Assembly: GCA_964019415.1 (NCBI GenBank)
Contig: OZ025883.1
Coordinates: forward strand, 3,905,586 to 3,969,585
Source: Ianthella basta
Lineage: Eukaryota > Porifera > Demospongiae > Verongiida > Ianthellidae
Direction of reading: 5' to 3'
DNA length: 64,000 nucleotides
Part shown: positions 42,401 to 55,420 of the stretch, one piece after another
How positions within the stretch are numbered: the first letter of the stretch is position 1
How the letters are laid out: every line of letters begins with the position of its first letter
Translations under genes and position numbers: made by a program
The notes under the pieces: model-generated
What the model was told of the DNA's origin: nothing
Databases searched by the model: none
Seen by the model: only the letters and a program-made list of their open reading frames with translations

Positions 42401-45104
42401 TCTGCACAGTCACAGCAATGCACTGCATGCACATGCAATAATACATTAAGTAGTGGGATTGTAGTAGTACAAACTACACAGTTCATTGTCAGGCACCAAA
42501 GCTCCCTCCAGGCCACAGTAAAATATTAATGGCTTAGATTATTAAGTTGCAACTTTTCACATAATTATGTATAATTATATACACTGCACTTCTGTGCCTG
42601 TTTTCACCTTGGCTGTGTGTTGTTATTCTTTACACCATGCAGTTGAGCCTCCAGTACTGAAGTATCCTCCAAATGACATGACAACAGCCCTTGAAGGCAA
42701 TGTCACTCTTGCCTGCCATGCTCAAGGCTATGGTCCCCTTACCTATGTCTGGGAGAAGAAAGGCATTGGTATTGTCCACAGCTCTTCATTGCCTCACTAT
42801 GATGTTGTCAATGCTACAGCGTCATCAGCTGGGTTATACCGCTGTTTGGTGACAAATCTGTATGGAGAGAAAGTGGTGTCACTGTACTTTAAATTGACAG
42901 GTGGGTGACTTGTGCTTATGTTACAGTAGTTGACTTGTGGTGTACATGCAACAAGCTAAGGCATGCCCTAGCACAAACAGCATAATGGGTGATGTACTAA
43001 TGGCCTAATGCCTAATAAATGTAGCTAATGGCTGTAATGGCCAATGTTGAGTCATGTCACAGTTGGCTCACTGTGGAATAAGCAGACTGTCAGAATAAAA
43101 TTAATGGCTTTCATACATCTTTGGCATATAATAATAACCAGTTCTCTCTTCATGGCTTAGGAGAGACTTGCTTGTGAGCTGGACTGGTTCTTTTGTATAT
43201 AAAGGAACCACATTATCTTATCTGTATGACATTGTGCAATAACGTTACCTATAGTTGTCCTAGGCAATGCTAAAAGGACCATTTTTGCACATGACGTTAA
43301 GGCACCTACACTTGCTGTCAATATATAGAGCAGCTAGTGCATGTCAGACTATACCTCCATTCTGTGCACGTATCAATGAACACTTGTCTTCCAGTTTTGA
43401 CAGTACTGACTGTCCTTACTCCATCCTTCCCTTTGTGCTGGTGGCAAAGGTTTCACATCCACCCTGTACAGACTATGTTGAAATGTGTTTATGCGCATGC
43501 ATGCACATACAATGAGAATGGTTTCTATTTTTAGGAATAGGTACTAATTTCCCTATAAAGGACTCCAGTGAGCAAATTATGGCCTTTTCCTGTATAATGG
43601 AGCATTTGCCTTGTTTGCCACTAAGTAAACATTAGGAGGCTAATGCACTAATGCAGTTGATAAAACCTGGTACTGAACAAATGGACCCGAGATAGAGGTT
43701 CTGAGTGGGAAGTAACAACTTAAATGCACCTACCTTAATAAGGCCATGAATTCTAATGGCAACTGAATTTATGTTTTGATAAGTCCAGGATTTAGTAGGT
43801 AATATTTTTAGTGCTTATCAAGGTTTTTGTATGAAAAGATTTTCACCTGTACAAAAAATATGGGTACAAGCTTTTGGCAATTTTTGCTGTACTTGCTACA
43901 TTTGCTAATGGCATGCATCTGGGATACAGATTTGGAGCAACTATTCAGTCAAATTGCCTCCTGGCCTGGTAACGACAGAGTGTGTGATGACAGTGTGTTA
44001 ACAGCACGTGGTAGGACACAGGCTTCTAATGTTGATTATTGGCGGGCGTATGCATATATACACTCGGACATGGCATGCATGGATGCATTATGCAAAAATG
44101 CAAATGCGTGCACAACCTCCTGAAACAGAACATGTGATACTTCTACTCCTGTATGTGTGCTAATGCGTAGCTCCATTATATAATTATAGTATAATATACA
44201 TGTCCATCAATTTATATAACCGTTCTGTACATGTCTTTCTCTCTGTACAGTGCGCCATTCTAGAATTGTTGAGTACCGAGACTGCAACAGCAGTGACCCC
44301 GGCACTGAAGTGTTAGTGATAGACAATCTCAAAGCCCCTTCTTTTTTGAACCGTGAAAATCTGCTGTTGGATGGCCCTGTATTCACCACTTCTAGAAAGT
44401 TGTCAAAGACAATGCAACTGGTCCAGAAAGCGATGATATATGTGTGCCAAGAGCAAGGAAACAACTTTGCACTCCGTTTTGGTATTGCCATTAGCAGCAA
44501 ATGGGTTCTAACGACAATTGAATGTGAAGACAGAAATTGTGGAAATCTCTATATTCTGCCCACCCAGCAACTGGATACCGGAATGAAGATTGACCAGCTC
44601 TGTAGTAAAGAATCACTGAAGCAAAGAGGTGTTGTAAAGATTCGGCCTCAGAATATCCATACTAGTCCAAACGGTACATCGCTCACGCTTCTTCAGTTGG
44701 ATAGAAAGTCAATGCTCCGCAATTTCATTCCAAAAGATACATTTCTGGCTCGTAAAGCACTAATGAGGCTAAAATCAGGTTTTCCAGTTGAAATTGTAGG
44801 AACATCACTAGACAATAGTAACATTGGACAGCCATCGCGCTACAAATACAAGATAAGGAGTGAGTTGCTGCCTGACTCAGCCGCCCCTCCAACAAGGGGT
44901 GGAGATGAATGCTCTGGCCAGTTGCCTTCTACTTGCTCATGGATTCCAGGGAGTCCAATCATTTACGCTCCACCCCAGACCTCCCAGTTTGCAATAATAG
45001 GAATCACAGTGCCAAGGGACGATTGTAAGGAGGGAGGAGTTTATGAGAGTCATCTTAGTCTACAGCCAGATCTGGAGTGGATTGAAATCACAGTGGAGTA
45101 TTAA
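35641..45104 (+). CDS. Gene G: secreted NIDO-like / IgGFc-binding / 7 Ig / trypsin-like pseudoprotease protein, 12 exons
   Basis: Exons: 35641-35817, 36087-36359, 36868-37132, 37378-38673, 38843-39112, 39254-39523, 39649-39927, 40014-40277, 41515-41793, 42044-42319, 42643-42900, 44251-45104. They total 4761 nt (1586 residues). Signal peptide MFWLVKAAVLVVLGLLALTEG. Exons 1-3 look NIDO-like (ITPVWAFVATWVGM). Exon 4 is an IgGFc-binding N-terminal type domain (GNPIVVFSGHSCTQIPVF, CDTIMEQIPSTYDWGKEF). Exons 5-11 are each one Ig-like domain with the Trp and Y.C motif and symmetric phase 1-1; exon 7 lacks the first Cys. Exon 12 resembles a trypsin-like fold (ISSKWVLTTIECED, TSLTLLQL, CSWIPGSPI, AIIGIT), but the His, Asp and Ser positions are Glu, Ser/Thr and Pro, so it is probably catalytically dead. 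AATAAA at 45567 is a possible polyadenylation signal. An upstream in-frame ATG lies at 35581. Confidence 0.85.
36420..36454. repeat. (TG)n microsatellite in intron 2 of gene G
   Basis: About 17 TG units shortly after the donor. Confidence 0.9.
36595..36766. mobile_element. MITE copy (GGTCACTG...GGCAGCC family), diverged
   Basis: The body GATGGTCACTGTGTTAGGCAGCC and the end CTTAGACAGCTTTCACTG next to TA match the elements at 54102-54277 and 62704-62877. The left terminus is eroded. It lies in intron 2 of gene G. Confidence 0.75.
40866..41105 (-). mobile_element. Retroelement Pol C-terminal-like fragment
   Basis: 79 codons on the minus strand with motifs VTIAVETSGAFSPEAEAFI and a following segment HLLQRVAVAVERENSSSV. 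These resemble the region after the reverse transcriptase in some invertebrate retroelements. No start, catalytic motif or termini are seen. It is joined to the adjacent foldback. The family identity is from memory of similar sequences and uncertain. Confidence 0.4.
41073..41330. repeat. Inverted repeat (foldback) with about 90-bp arms
   Basis: 41073-41164 (GAGCAGGT...CTTCAGCAGCAGAGG...GTGAAGGAG) is inverted at 41236-41330 (CTCCTTCAC...CTGCTGCTGAAG...GACCTGCTC). A second small hairpin lies in the loop (ACGAGGGAGCGCC versus GGTGCTCCCTCGT). The left arm overlaps the retroelement-like ORF, so the structure looks like a retroelement end copied in inverse orientation. Confidence 0.8.
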
Positions 45105-46082
45105 TATGTACCAAATTTAATGAGATTTGATTGGTCTTTAACTACTTGAATTCATCATGTTCTGTATGCCATGAAATTCATGGTCGTTAATTTTCTGCAC
45201 TTTACATTCACATTTTAGAATTTGCACGACACAAACAAGCCAGAGTGTATTAATTCTTTTGCAATTTCAAACCAGTTATGCTTATCACAGTGTTAAAATT
45301 ATAGCAGTTAATGTAATTGTATGGAAGCTGTATACTTGGCATTCTTAAAACAGCATGATTACGGTGCAATCTATATGATCGGGGCGGGGCTACATCACTA
45401 TGTAGGTTAGCCATGTGCATTCACTGTAAGTAATGTTGTACATCATACAGTCAGGCTATTAATTGTGATGGAGCTGCAGTCACTCAGTTCATGCCATTGG
45501 GGTTAGGAATGAAACCAGCTTTTATTTACTCGATGACTACAGTTCCATTATTATATAGTTTTCTCTAATAAAATTAGCACCACAATTTACGGTTAACTGA
45601 GCAAGTAGGCAGCATACACCTAATCATGGGTTGGGTCACCCCACAGCAAAAGTTGGTAGTGTGAGTAAAATTAATGTTCCTTAAATTTCAACAATTTGAA
45701 CATGGCTTGTTCATGTAGGCATGTATTCCACTCCCATTTGCCTTAATCTCTCGTATAATAATATAATATCATAGCTTTACACGACCTCGGCAATATATTC
45801 ATGCTGTCATTAAAATGGGAGTATTAACATCCAGTGATATAGCAAGACATGATGGCCATGGCCGCTTGTCGAAACCTTAGAGCTAGATAGGTATAATTAT
45901 GCTTATGAGAGAGAATTAAAGAGGAAGTGCTAATGAATGCAGATAAGTGAATCGGCTTGAAATGTGTAGCCAGTATACAGTAGTATCGGTATAATACATA
46001 GCTAAAGTATAAATTCCGATACTGCGGCAGGGCAATAAAAGACGCTGTCGCCGCCTGTGCATCTATAGCTCAGAGAAGAACA
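45105..46082. other. Intergenic; gene E promoter at right end
   Basis: No gene is seen. AATAAAAG (46033-46040) about 45 bp before the gene E ATG could act as a TATA-like element. The ATG context is AACAATGG. Confidence 0.5.
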
Positions 46083-49000
46083 ATGGCTCGCTTGGTGGTT
46101 CATGGTTTCCTACTGTGCATCTCTGTCTTCACGACGTTGACAGTAGCTGCGCCAGACTTCACATCCAACGTGTACGGAACAGATCTGTTGTACCACCTTC
46201 AATCGGCCATTTCGTCCAAGGGATGTTTGGGCGGTCTGTGCGTGTGCGCCGAGTACAATCGTGATTGGGGCGGAATTCTAAGCACAGGCATCGCTCTACC
46301 TTCTGTTCTAGCAGACAAAACTCCGGACAACTTTGACGAGGTAAAGGCTGTAGAAAGAGGACGACGGCAAGTGAACCGCATTGCAGACAGCATGCCGACT
46401 GTCGGACAGGTTCTGGACACGTGTCGGTGGAGTAGAGAACTGTTCTCGGAAAAATTTATCCGCGTTCTCAAAGACCTCCAGCAGCAAACCCGAACTTCAG
46501 CCAAGATTGAATCCGTCAAAGCAGCTATCTGCGAGCTGAACGAGGCGGTTGATGACCCTGAACCAGAGGGAGAAGGCGCACAGGTCCCGCTGTTCACTCT
46601 GTACCTTAGATACAAACAGAAATACCTTGCAGACAAAACGGAAGTAGAGACGGACATTAAAAGTGCCCGAAATAGTCTAACTGCAGGAGAGTTTCAGACA
46701 TGGTACAACGAACACCAAGAGAATATGAAATGTAAGGTAGACAGCGCTTACCAGAAGTGGGAAATCTTTGGAAGCAAGAGAAAAGTGGAAGACCTGATGT
46801 TCAGACATGATATAATTTCGGACAGCTCAGCAGTTACGAATGCCATTGGACTCTACGAGGCGGTGCGAGCTTTGCAGACTAAAACTGACAACTTAGCGGA
46901 AGGGTCCATGCCAGTAAGTTTAACACCAGATGGCTGGGAGCAGCTCACAGAAAGGAGGTAAGTTGGGGGGTGAATGACATCACAAGGACATGTCATGTCC
47001 TTGTGAATTTTAGAATGTTGATTTCCCAAGCTGTATTTTTAAAACCCATTAATGCCAAAAACGTATAATATGGGCCCGCAACGTTTCACTGAACTGGTAC
47101 TGAGGTAGTCTAGCTGCCAGTCCTTGAGTTGGGCTCACAGAGATGGTCACAGCTCAAACATTAATTTAAACTGTTTGCCTAATAGGACCATATGTCCATG
47201 CTGAAGTGGAATGTGAAATGGGTTAATTCTTTTGTTTCTGTTGTTTATTGGGAAATACTCTTCAATCCTAATTTCTGTGGTCATTTGTTTACTTTATGCT
47301 CCTTAAACAAGCACTGTTTGGTTTTGTTGTGACCAATCACAACTCGGACTGTTTGGGATTTCACTCAGTTCAATATTATATCAGTGACGTGTTTGAATGC
47401 AATGAGATGCGATGGAAGGGTAGTAGTCTATGTAGTTATCACATCTAATCGTAGACACAAAAGAGTCATCACTGTCCATTGACCTTAATATGGCAGGCTT
47501 AAAGATGCCATGGTTGAATTTATATTATATGGCATTGCATGCAACAATCAAATGACAGCATAACAAATTATTGAAGTTTCAATTGCACGAAGGTCTTTCT
47601 CAACACCCCCATGCCTGACATATAGGACTGCTGCCACATTTCCCCCTATTTGTGATTAAAATCCTCCAGCTATTGGAGGTTCTCCTGATTGTTGATATAA
47701 ATATTATAACTCCTGCCTTAAAGTCTGTCTTGCAGTTGTTCTGCATACCTTAACTTTCCCCATTATGTGCACTCCTTAATGACCTCAATCTACTAGCACT
47801 CCTGATGTCATTGCAGCAAAGTGATAATTCAAATTGGTTCCATTTTTATTTCGGCTGCTTTCAGCTGCTCTGTGACTTGCAGGCATGTACAACTTTGGTT
47901 CCTCTCACAGAAGCCAAACTGTTTGGCATGACATTGTGTACACATGCTGTGCTGTGTACTCCGAATCCACACGACACGCTCCTCTGTGTCATTGCAGAAA
48001 TATAAAGAGGACTTGTGACTGCCATGTACGTAGGCAAAATAGTTGCACAACTTGCAACAAAATACTATTTTCAGTCTCTGCCTTACCACATGATTGGGTT
48101 TCCCATAACCATGTACCATATTATGCATCCATTATGTGCATAAACTCCCACAAGTGCATCTTATGTATCAGCATAGTGTGCAAATTACAGCTTACAAGTG
48201 GGGATAAGTGGATGGTATCATATGAAACCACGCATGTATGACACTTACGTTAAAGCAAAGTTTGACACTGAAACAGCTTCCTATATTAATGTATACAGAC
48301 CAGATTTGCTGTCAACTACTTTGACATAATCAAAGACCACGTTTTGCTACAATGGAGAGGTACATGTACTTCCAGGTATGCAAACGTAAAAGAATGGTCT
48401 GTATAGATAGCTTCTTAGACAAATTGGATTTTGTAATTTGCACTGTGTGGTTGCTTGATGGTAGTAGTGTCAAAGGCACCCTCAGTGTATAACCATAATA
48501 TGAGTGTATACCAAATATTTATACAGAAGGAGCCAATCAGTTTGTCTTGCAAATGTTTATTCAATGATTCTAGTGTCAAATTTCTTGGAAGAATGATCTT
48601 AAGCCCACAATGACAAGTAGCTATTGTACCACACTGCACAATGATTAAGGCCATGCATGCACTGTGAATGCTAAATCTTCTTTGTAAGCGTACGAAATTT
48701 CAAATTCGTGGTCGAGGGCGCCCTTGGTGGTGGTGATAGACTAAGCATTTACAAGACATGTTACACATTAAATTATCCTCACTTATCAGTTCATGCTCAG
48801 GAAATGCAATTTCCCCATCTTTGGGAAATGTACAGTCACACACACTTCCATCCTCCTTGATCAGAAGCCTTTCTTAGCTGTACCTCCATGGCTAAATACG
48901 CTGCTTCATAAAAGTGCCGACTTGAAAATGAGTATGATATAATTTATCCAAATCTGCTCTCTCTCTCTCTACATCTAATTAAGTGAATACCTAGGTCTGT

Positions 49001-51078
49001 ACAAAGTGACATAGACCTAGGCATTATCTAATCACACACATTGTCTGGCACCCTGAATTGAAAATGCCAAATTTGTATCTGCATGTGACATGATTATTAC
49101 AGAAAGTTTTCCATGAGTAAGATGGATACATTGGAGTACTAACATATTAAAATGAACATTCATCAAACGTTATGTGGGGGGGGGACTCAGCTCACTAGCA
49201 TTCAGTAGATCAACTAGAAAAACAGAGCATAATTATGTATTGTATAATTATAATGTATCAAACAAGCAGAAAGCAAGCAAAAGCAAGCAAAAGTCTTTGA
49301 CCAGTGCCTTTTTAGTTAGTTTAAGGACAGGGTATTTCCTTTAGTTTATTCTACAGCAGTTTGACAATATAATTATATAATGCCCTTTCTTTCTATGTCC
49401 ATGAAACATTGTTAGTTGTGTTTTGCTTCCAGTTGTGTAAGATAGGTGTGACTGCTGCCATTCTCTGTTAATGAGACATACACCTGGATGCATTTTTGCA
49501 GCACAGTCTAAGATCTAAACCAAGTGGCGTACATGCAGCCATTATAGTTATGTATACCGATTTTGTGCTTACGTGGGATTGTATTGCATGCTTATACTGC
49601 CAAAGTATACTAAATTCTCCTCCTGAATCAAGACAAATGATGAATGGTTAGCTATATGTAATTATGGTTCTAAATACAACAAAGAGGGATTGAGTTCGTA
49701 ATATACACTTGGTCAATATTTTTTACTTGTGCAATGCCCACACATAGGCTTGCTGGGACACGGGACCAACTTCTCTTTCATATTGGACAGCTTAAGTTGC
49801 AAAAATCAAGTCTGGAAGCACAGAAAAGAGCAAAGAGGCTTCAAAATGCAACTGATACTGCTCTGCTGCTCAGGATGAGGTATAATCGTCTACTCCAGAA
49901 TGTGATGAACCTAGCTCGAGTTGTGAGAGAGAATAGGCTGCTATGCCAGAGCGGTGTGGGGAATTGCTCGGCATTAGCACGGTATCAGCAAATGTACCAG
50001 CGAGCTTCCAACGACTTCATCCAAGGATACATTGTTTATAAAGCTAACCAAGTGTCTGAAGATGTTGATCGTCAAATTGCAGAATTGAACCTTGCTATTG
50101 CTCAAGCAGAAGCTAGACTTGTTGCAAGAAATGCAGTGTCTATTGTTACAGCAGCTCTTGAAAGTGCCACTCAATCATTCAAACAGCATTCCACCAACTT
50201 TGAGTGGGTTCCAGCAGATGAAAGTCTTGAACAACGGGAGACTCATATGAACCTAACTAATGGAATACATAATCGACCTTTCTTGTTTATCCAAACTCCA
50301 CCTGAGGAGGGTTGCGCAGACTGCTTCCAGGTGTTTCATGATGTGATACCAGAGAAGGTAACAGCAAGGCTGTACTTCCTTGGAATGGAGCGAAACTGGT
50401 TTGATCCTGGATTCTTCCTGAAGTCATACATCAAGAAAGTTAGTGCCTCTACTTTGCATATTACTATACATGTAGCTAAAATTTGCTGATTAGCACACCA
50501 GCAAGCATTAGCAACCTATCACAAGATTTTTGGCATTTAAAGCATGAGAATAACTATACTCTATGTATGTACCTTTATGCATTCTACTGTTCATTCCACT
50601 ATGTATATAGCTCCTTTTGGAAAGGAAGAGGCCATTTGCCCCTGAACAAAAGCCAGAGAAGGAGCTCTTGAAAGACCTGGCAGAAACTGCTTACCTCCTC
50701 CCATACTATCCCATCTCAATGGTCATGGCCACCAAGGTGGAGATTCATCTGAAGAATGTGAGCAGCGCTGCAGCAGTGGACCTATATAAAGCCGCATTTG
50801 CATCTTCTCCCCTTTCCATTGGCTTTGGGCCCTTCTCTGTAAGGACCTCATTGGAGGAGACGTATGAAGGCGAATACAGATACAATGCTGAAGGAATGAT
50901 GGACATCAGCCAAGGGATTTCAACTGAAAGCCATCGGATGAAGATCAGGCTGGATGGAGGACAGATAATAGGGCTGCAGTACCAGCTTCTTGAGGCTGCA
51001 AAGATGCAAGATGTGCTCTTGGAGGATTCTCAATCATTCCCAATGTTCAACGCTACAACTTATCCACCATCTCGTTAG
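46083..51078 (+). CDS. Gene E: uncharacterised secreted protein, 3 exons, paralogue of gene D
   Basis: Exons 46083-46957, 49748-50438, 50611-51078 sum to 2034 nt (677 residues) with junction phases 2 and 0, as in gene D. Exon 1: signal peptide (MARLVVHGFLLCISVFTTLTVAA), a Cys-rich start (GCLGGLCVCAEYNRDWGG), then helices with FQTWYNEHQ...YQKWEIFGSKRKVEDL, parallel to EEWFQNNYP...YLEWLVFGKKVEVE of gene D. Exon 2: a long helical part and then VTARLYFLGMERNWFDPGFF, parallel to VRGKILKVSISRPWFRADLF. Exon 3: GFGPFSV and MKIRLDGGQIIGLQYQLL, parallel to GWGPFSF and LKIKIPGVQIIGYFTQVV. It lacks the Ser-rich stretch of gene D. The function is unknown. Confidence 0.8.
46958..49747 (+). other. Intron 1 of gene E, 2.8 kb
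   Basis: Donor GTAAGT at 46958, acceptor CACATAG ending 49747. It contains short runs such as (CT)n near 48957-48970 and a G run at 49177-49185, but no supported gene. Confidence 0.7.
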
Positions 51079-54000
51079 TACATTAAACAGCGAGAGGTGA
51101 ATGGTGCACATAGTAATTATAGACACATCTACTATGACACTGTACCTGTTTTAGTACTATATGATAGGGCACAATACTCCCTCTTAATCACATGCAGTGT
51201 TTGAGTGATCCTTACTATGGAAATGTTATCTGTTATGGATTGTTGAATTTGACATAAGCATTCGTTAGTGATTGATGCAAACTGTGAATGACTGTGAATG
51301 GCTTGGTTACCTTATTCACTTGTAAGAGACAGTAAAAGTGAAAGTAATAGTAACATGCAGTAAACATGTGTATGAGAGAACAAATGTAGCAGTGCACAGT
51401 AGACATAAGCACATCTCCCATATCATTTCTAAAGCCACTATATACACTGATGGCTGGATGAAGGTTTATACTGTGCCGCAGAGTATTATAGTTCTGTACA
51501 TTTGCTGAATGGCAGGTCATCTACCCAAAATATTAATGCTGCTTTCTCCTGTGGAAATTCATTCAATCTGCATTCAAGCTTGAGTACGGTCTATCTTTAC
51601 ATAGGTTTTAATATGTTATACATCAGTCTGTCAATGAAAAAGCTAAACTTTTTTCTCATGCAGATCTGCTGCTCCCTAACAGAAAATTGTCTATATAAAT
51701 ATTTTGCAACAATGTATAAACAGAACTTTTGGCTTAGAACTCTGCTGTCTGCACTGGGCAGCTAAAACACCTGTGACCTTTAGAATACTAATTTTATTTA
51801 CACACAGTTCAAGTACTTTAGATAAGGACCGTGTTTCAAAGCTCACAATGGGATGGGGAAAAGAAAATTGGCTCTTATTCATGCATTAGTGCTGTTCATC
51901 AGCTAATGGTTGCACACTTACTCACTCTGCACATGTGTACACAACTGCATTACTACAGATAACAGTAAAATGCATGTAATGGTATAACCTTGCTATTAGT
52001 ACATGCATCCGCTAATGTTCTGCTGCAAGTTGTTGTGATCTTTAACTTTGCTACTGTATAATAGGGAACAAATGGAGAAGAAGACTCTGCTAATGGGGTC
52101 CATAGCATTAGTAATATGTTAAATGGCTTTAATGTGCCAATGAAGCCTCAGTAAGGTGTACATGCTAGTCTTGTTCCCAGCCCCACTACCAGCCACCATG
52201 GTGCAAAATGTTTGCAGCTAAAAGTGGGACCCAAAGGAGACTAGTTTGAGGAGACATTGATACATCCTCAAATTCTTTGAAGATTAGTAGATGGCATGAA
52301 AACATATTGCAAACATTTATTTGTTGAATGCAGGCTGTGAAGCGAATGAAGACTTAGTTAAAGCATTTTACTACAAGTCCAACATCAAGGCTTGTAAGAT
52401 TAGCGTATACCACCTTTGATTGGGGACATCACCCCTCCAGTGTAATATGTAATTATCTATATATTATATCAGTTACCCCAAGGAAATGTGTCCAAGTGGG
52501 AGTTTCAGGCCTAAATGTGCTATTATGTAACACACTGTGAATAGTATAAATGGCAGTATTTAACATGTGTTCATGCCCTAATTGTATGCAAGTGTCCTCT
52601 TAGCTAGTAGCGTCTTATACTCTAACATTCATGACATTTTTAAAATCTGAGAATTTACTGAATACATTGCAAATGTGTGTATATAGACCACAATTATGGA
52701 GGTGAAAGTGTGTCAGTGCATATATATATATATATCAACCGCTTATGTTTACAGGATGACGTTGAGTGTGTAATGTGGACTCAAGATATAACAGAGCCTA
52801 GTAACCATTCAAAGGCTCAAATATTATACAGTATTTATGTTTCCATTGATTTCGCACCATGATAAAATTATTTATATACTTATGTACAATGACAAGCAAG
52901 AAGGCATACACAAAATGTTTCAGCTATTTATTCGTTTTCCAAAATAGCAGACAGAGTAGGAAATCATGAATATCTATAGTGCCTCTTGATGCTGTGAATT
53001 GTTGCTGTAATGGGATATTCATCATTTGAAGGGCACACTTGGTTCTATTTGATACAATTGTTAATGCATCCTACCATTTGATGACTTCCTGGGTGGTGCA
53101 GAAACCAGGACACTGACTCAAACAGTAAACTGTTGTTAGTTGACCCAAGATCTAACTCAGCAGGAGCAAATTTTCATTAGTGGGCAGACCAGCCTATGCT
53201 TGTGTACCTCCCACTGTGTCATGGTGGAGGGTAACAGATGAGTTGAATAAGGTATGTACGTATTACATACGTACGCCATTGGTACAATGGCTTTAATTAC
53301 AGGACCCACTCCAGTCCTCAACACTTAGTAGGCACTTCTGCCACCAGGGTGGAGCACAATAATGGCAGTGCAGCACATGTTTAAAGGAGGCCTTAGCTTC
53401 TGAAAGTGAAATTGTATTATTCTTATCATTGTCCTAATCATATTGCTGACCCAGCTGTAAGTATGTATTCATGCATGGGCCCTGAAGATTAGTAGATGGC
53501 ATGAAGACATATCATAAACAATTATTCATTGAATGCATGTTGTGAAATGAGTGCTTATACAATGAGTTTCACTATTCAGTGATATTTTATGCACTGATCA
53601 CACTATTGTTATAACACTTCATAGCTAGCATGACTTCTTACTTAGTATATACTGTAGTCCAGAGTATGAAATGGTACTGCAGTGAAGTGGTCATTGTGTG
53701 CATGTGTCTACAGTCCATATATGAACAGATTTTGAAGAACCACTGATAAAGAGTAAATGCATGTAATGGGATAATGCAGAACATTAGCTAATGAGTTGGC
53801 TCATTTTGTTAACTGTACATTATATTGAAATGGAGCAAATGGAGCAAATGGAGCAAATGGGCACAACACACCACTCAAGCATCAGAACACGCTTCCTCTT
53901 AGCTAATGCATACAGTGCATTAGGATACATCATGCTGTAGCCTTACTGTTTTCTTTGCATGATAATGTAAGCAATGGCCTGTTCTCACCATAGAGATACT

Positions 54001-54101
54001 GCATATATAGCAGTTGAGATAATAGTTCTATCTCTCAATGCATAGTGTTATATATTTGTATGTACATAAACACAATTTTGTCTCTTGAATGATCGAGGGT
54101 A
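51079..54101. other. Intergenic with copies of a dispersed repeat
   Basis: No gene is seen. Segments at about 51965-52340 and 53480-53960 share blocks (ATGCATGTAATGG, GAAGATTAGTAGATGGCATGAA), and a further copy lies at about 57190-57380. A short tandem GGAGCAAAT triplet lies near 53831-53858. Confidence 0.55.
53747..53945. repeat. Dispersed repeat, copy 1 (TTAGCTAATG family)
   Basis: Shares with 57190-57375 the ordered blocks TGTAATGGGATAA, CATTAGCTAATG, GCAAATGGGCACA, CACCACTC and CTCTTAGCTAATGCATACAGTG. The ends are undefined and there is no coding capacity. Confidence 0.65.
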
Positions 54102-54277
54102 CAGTGGAACATGTCTTAGATGGTCACTGTGGTAGGCAGCCACCTCTCTAAAACAGCCAGCCTGTCTGGCCCCAAATAACACTAAAGCATTACAATCCAC
54201 CTCTGTAAAGCAGCCACCTCTCTATAAAGGTCAGTTAGAACTGGCCCAAAGGTGGCTGTCTTAGCCAGGCTCCACTG
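54102..54277. mobile_element. 176-bp MITE with TA duplication (pogo/Tc1-mariner-like termini)
   Basis: CAGTGGAACATGTCTTAGA at the left and the inverse of CAGTGGAGCCTGGCTAAGA at the right, each next to TA (54100-54101 and 54278-54279). CAGTGGA.C termini plus a TA target are known in pogo/Tigger-like elements. There is no coding capacity. Confidence 0.8.
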
Positions 54278-55420
54278 TAGTGCACAACAGTGACACAGAG
54301 TGACACACATGCACACACAAGTATGTCCTCGCACAAATGATACTATGTTGACAGACAGCATTCAACTAGGCTAAGCTGGGATGTGGCAGGATGCATGTGT
54401 TGCATGCAAGGATGAATGCAGATGACAAGAAAACCACTAGCTTCTTTCCTTTTACCAATCATGTATCATAAGTAAATACTGCCCATGCTAAATGTGTATA
54501 TCTAAATTATAGCTGAATGTGAAGCTTTTGCACTGGAGTTCCTACTGAACCAATTGTAATATAAATGGGGTTAGTATGTAGGTGCAGAGCATTTACTGAC
54601 AAGATTGTCCTTGCATCTTGTCTATACATTGGATGCGTGCATATACATACGCTGTCACATGGTGGATGACAGTGCAAAGATAATGCAATGTAGACCTGTC
54701 AGGAAAGAGCTGTGAGCAAGTCATGCGCAGAGTCACGTTGTGCAATATTCCATTGCACTAAGTTGAGACATGGTGCCAAGTGTTACTCCTTCTGTCTCAT
54801 TGACACCATCATAACTTAATAGTTTCCTCATAATAAGAAGTGTTCAAGTAGTTTAACTAAATAATACTGACAGCTAATAATATACACAAAGTTCCTGCTT
54901 TTTGAGCCATCCATGAAAGTTTTGCTCACAAACATTTATCAATAGATACAAGCCTTCTAATCAGTAATCAGTAATCAGAAATGTTGAATTTTGCATCAAA
55001 TTAAGAACATGTCTGATACTGAAGTCCAGCATAAATAAATAGATGGATATGTATGACTGTGCTTAATTGAGTCAACCCGTGTCAGATAAGAAGAAATCAA
55101 ATTGAATGCACATGAATAGTTTCAAAATCAGAAGCATATAAAGGCAAAGCCATTCCAAGCTTGAAACAAGAGCCATCATTTGAAGGGCACTTGAGCTGAA
55201 GCTGCTATGTCATATACTGATTGCAATCAGTCCAGGTATGGAGGCATTTGAGTTGCATGCAGTGACATGCTGCTACTGACAAATGTATTTATAGCAATTC
55301 AGGTAAACATTCTATTCAGTAAGTGTGTGCATATAATTATCTTATCATGTATGTGCAATATATGTACGTATTACTAACCATGGGTGAGTGGAGTAATGGA
55401 ATTTGTAGCTGTTACAATGG
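54102..55420. repeat. Segmental duplication, copy 1
   Basis: Aligns in direct orientation with 62704-64000 at high identity, with a few indels. The left edge of similarity is the MITE end. The right edge lies beyond the window for copy 2. Non-coding. Confidence 0.9.
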
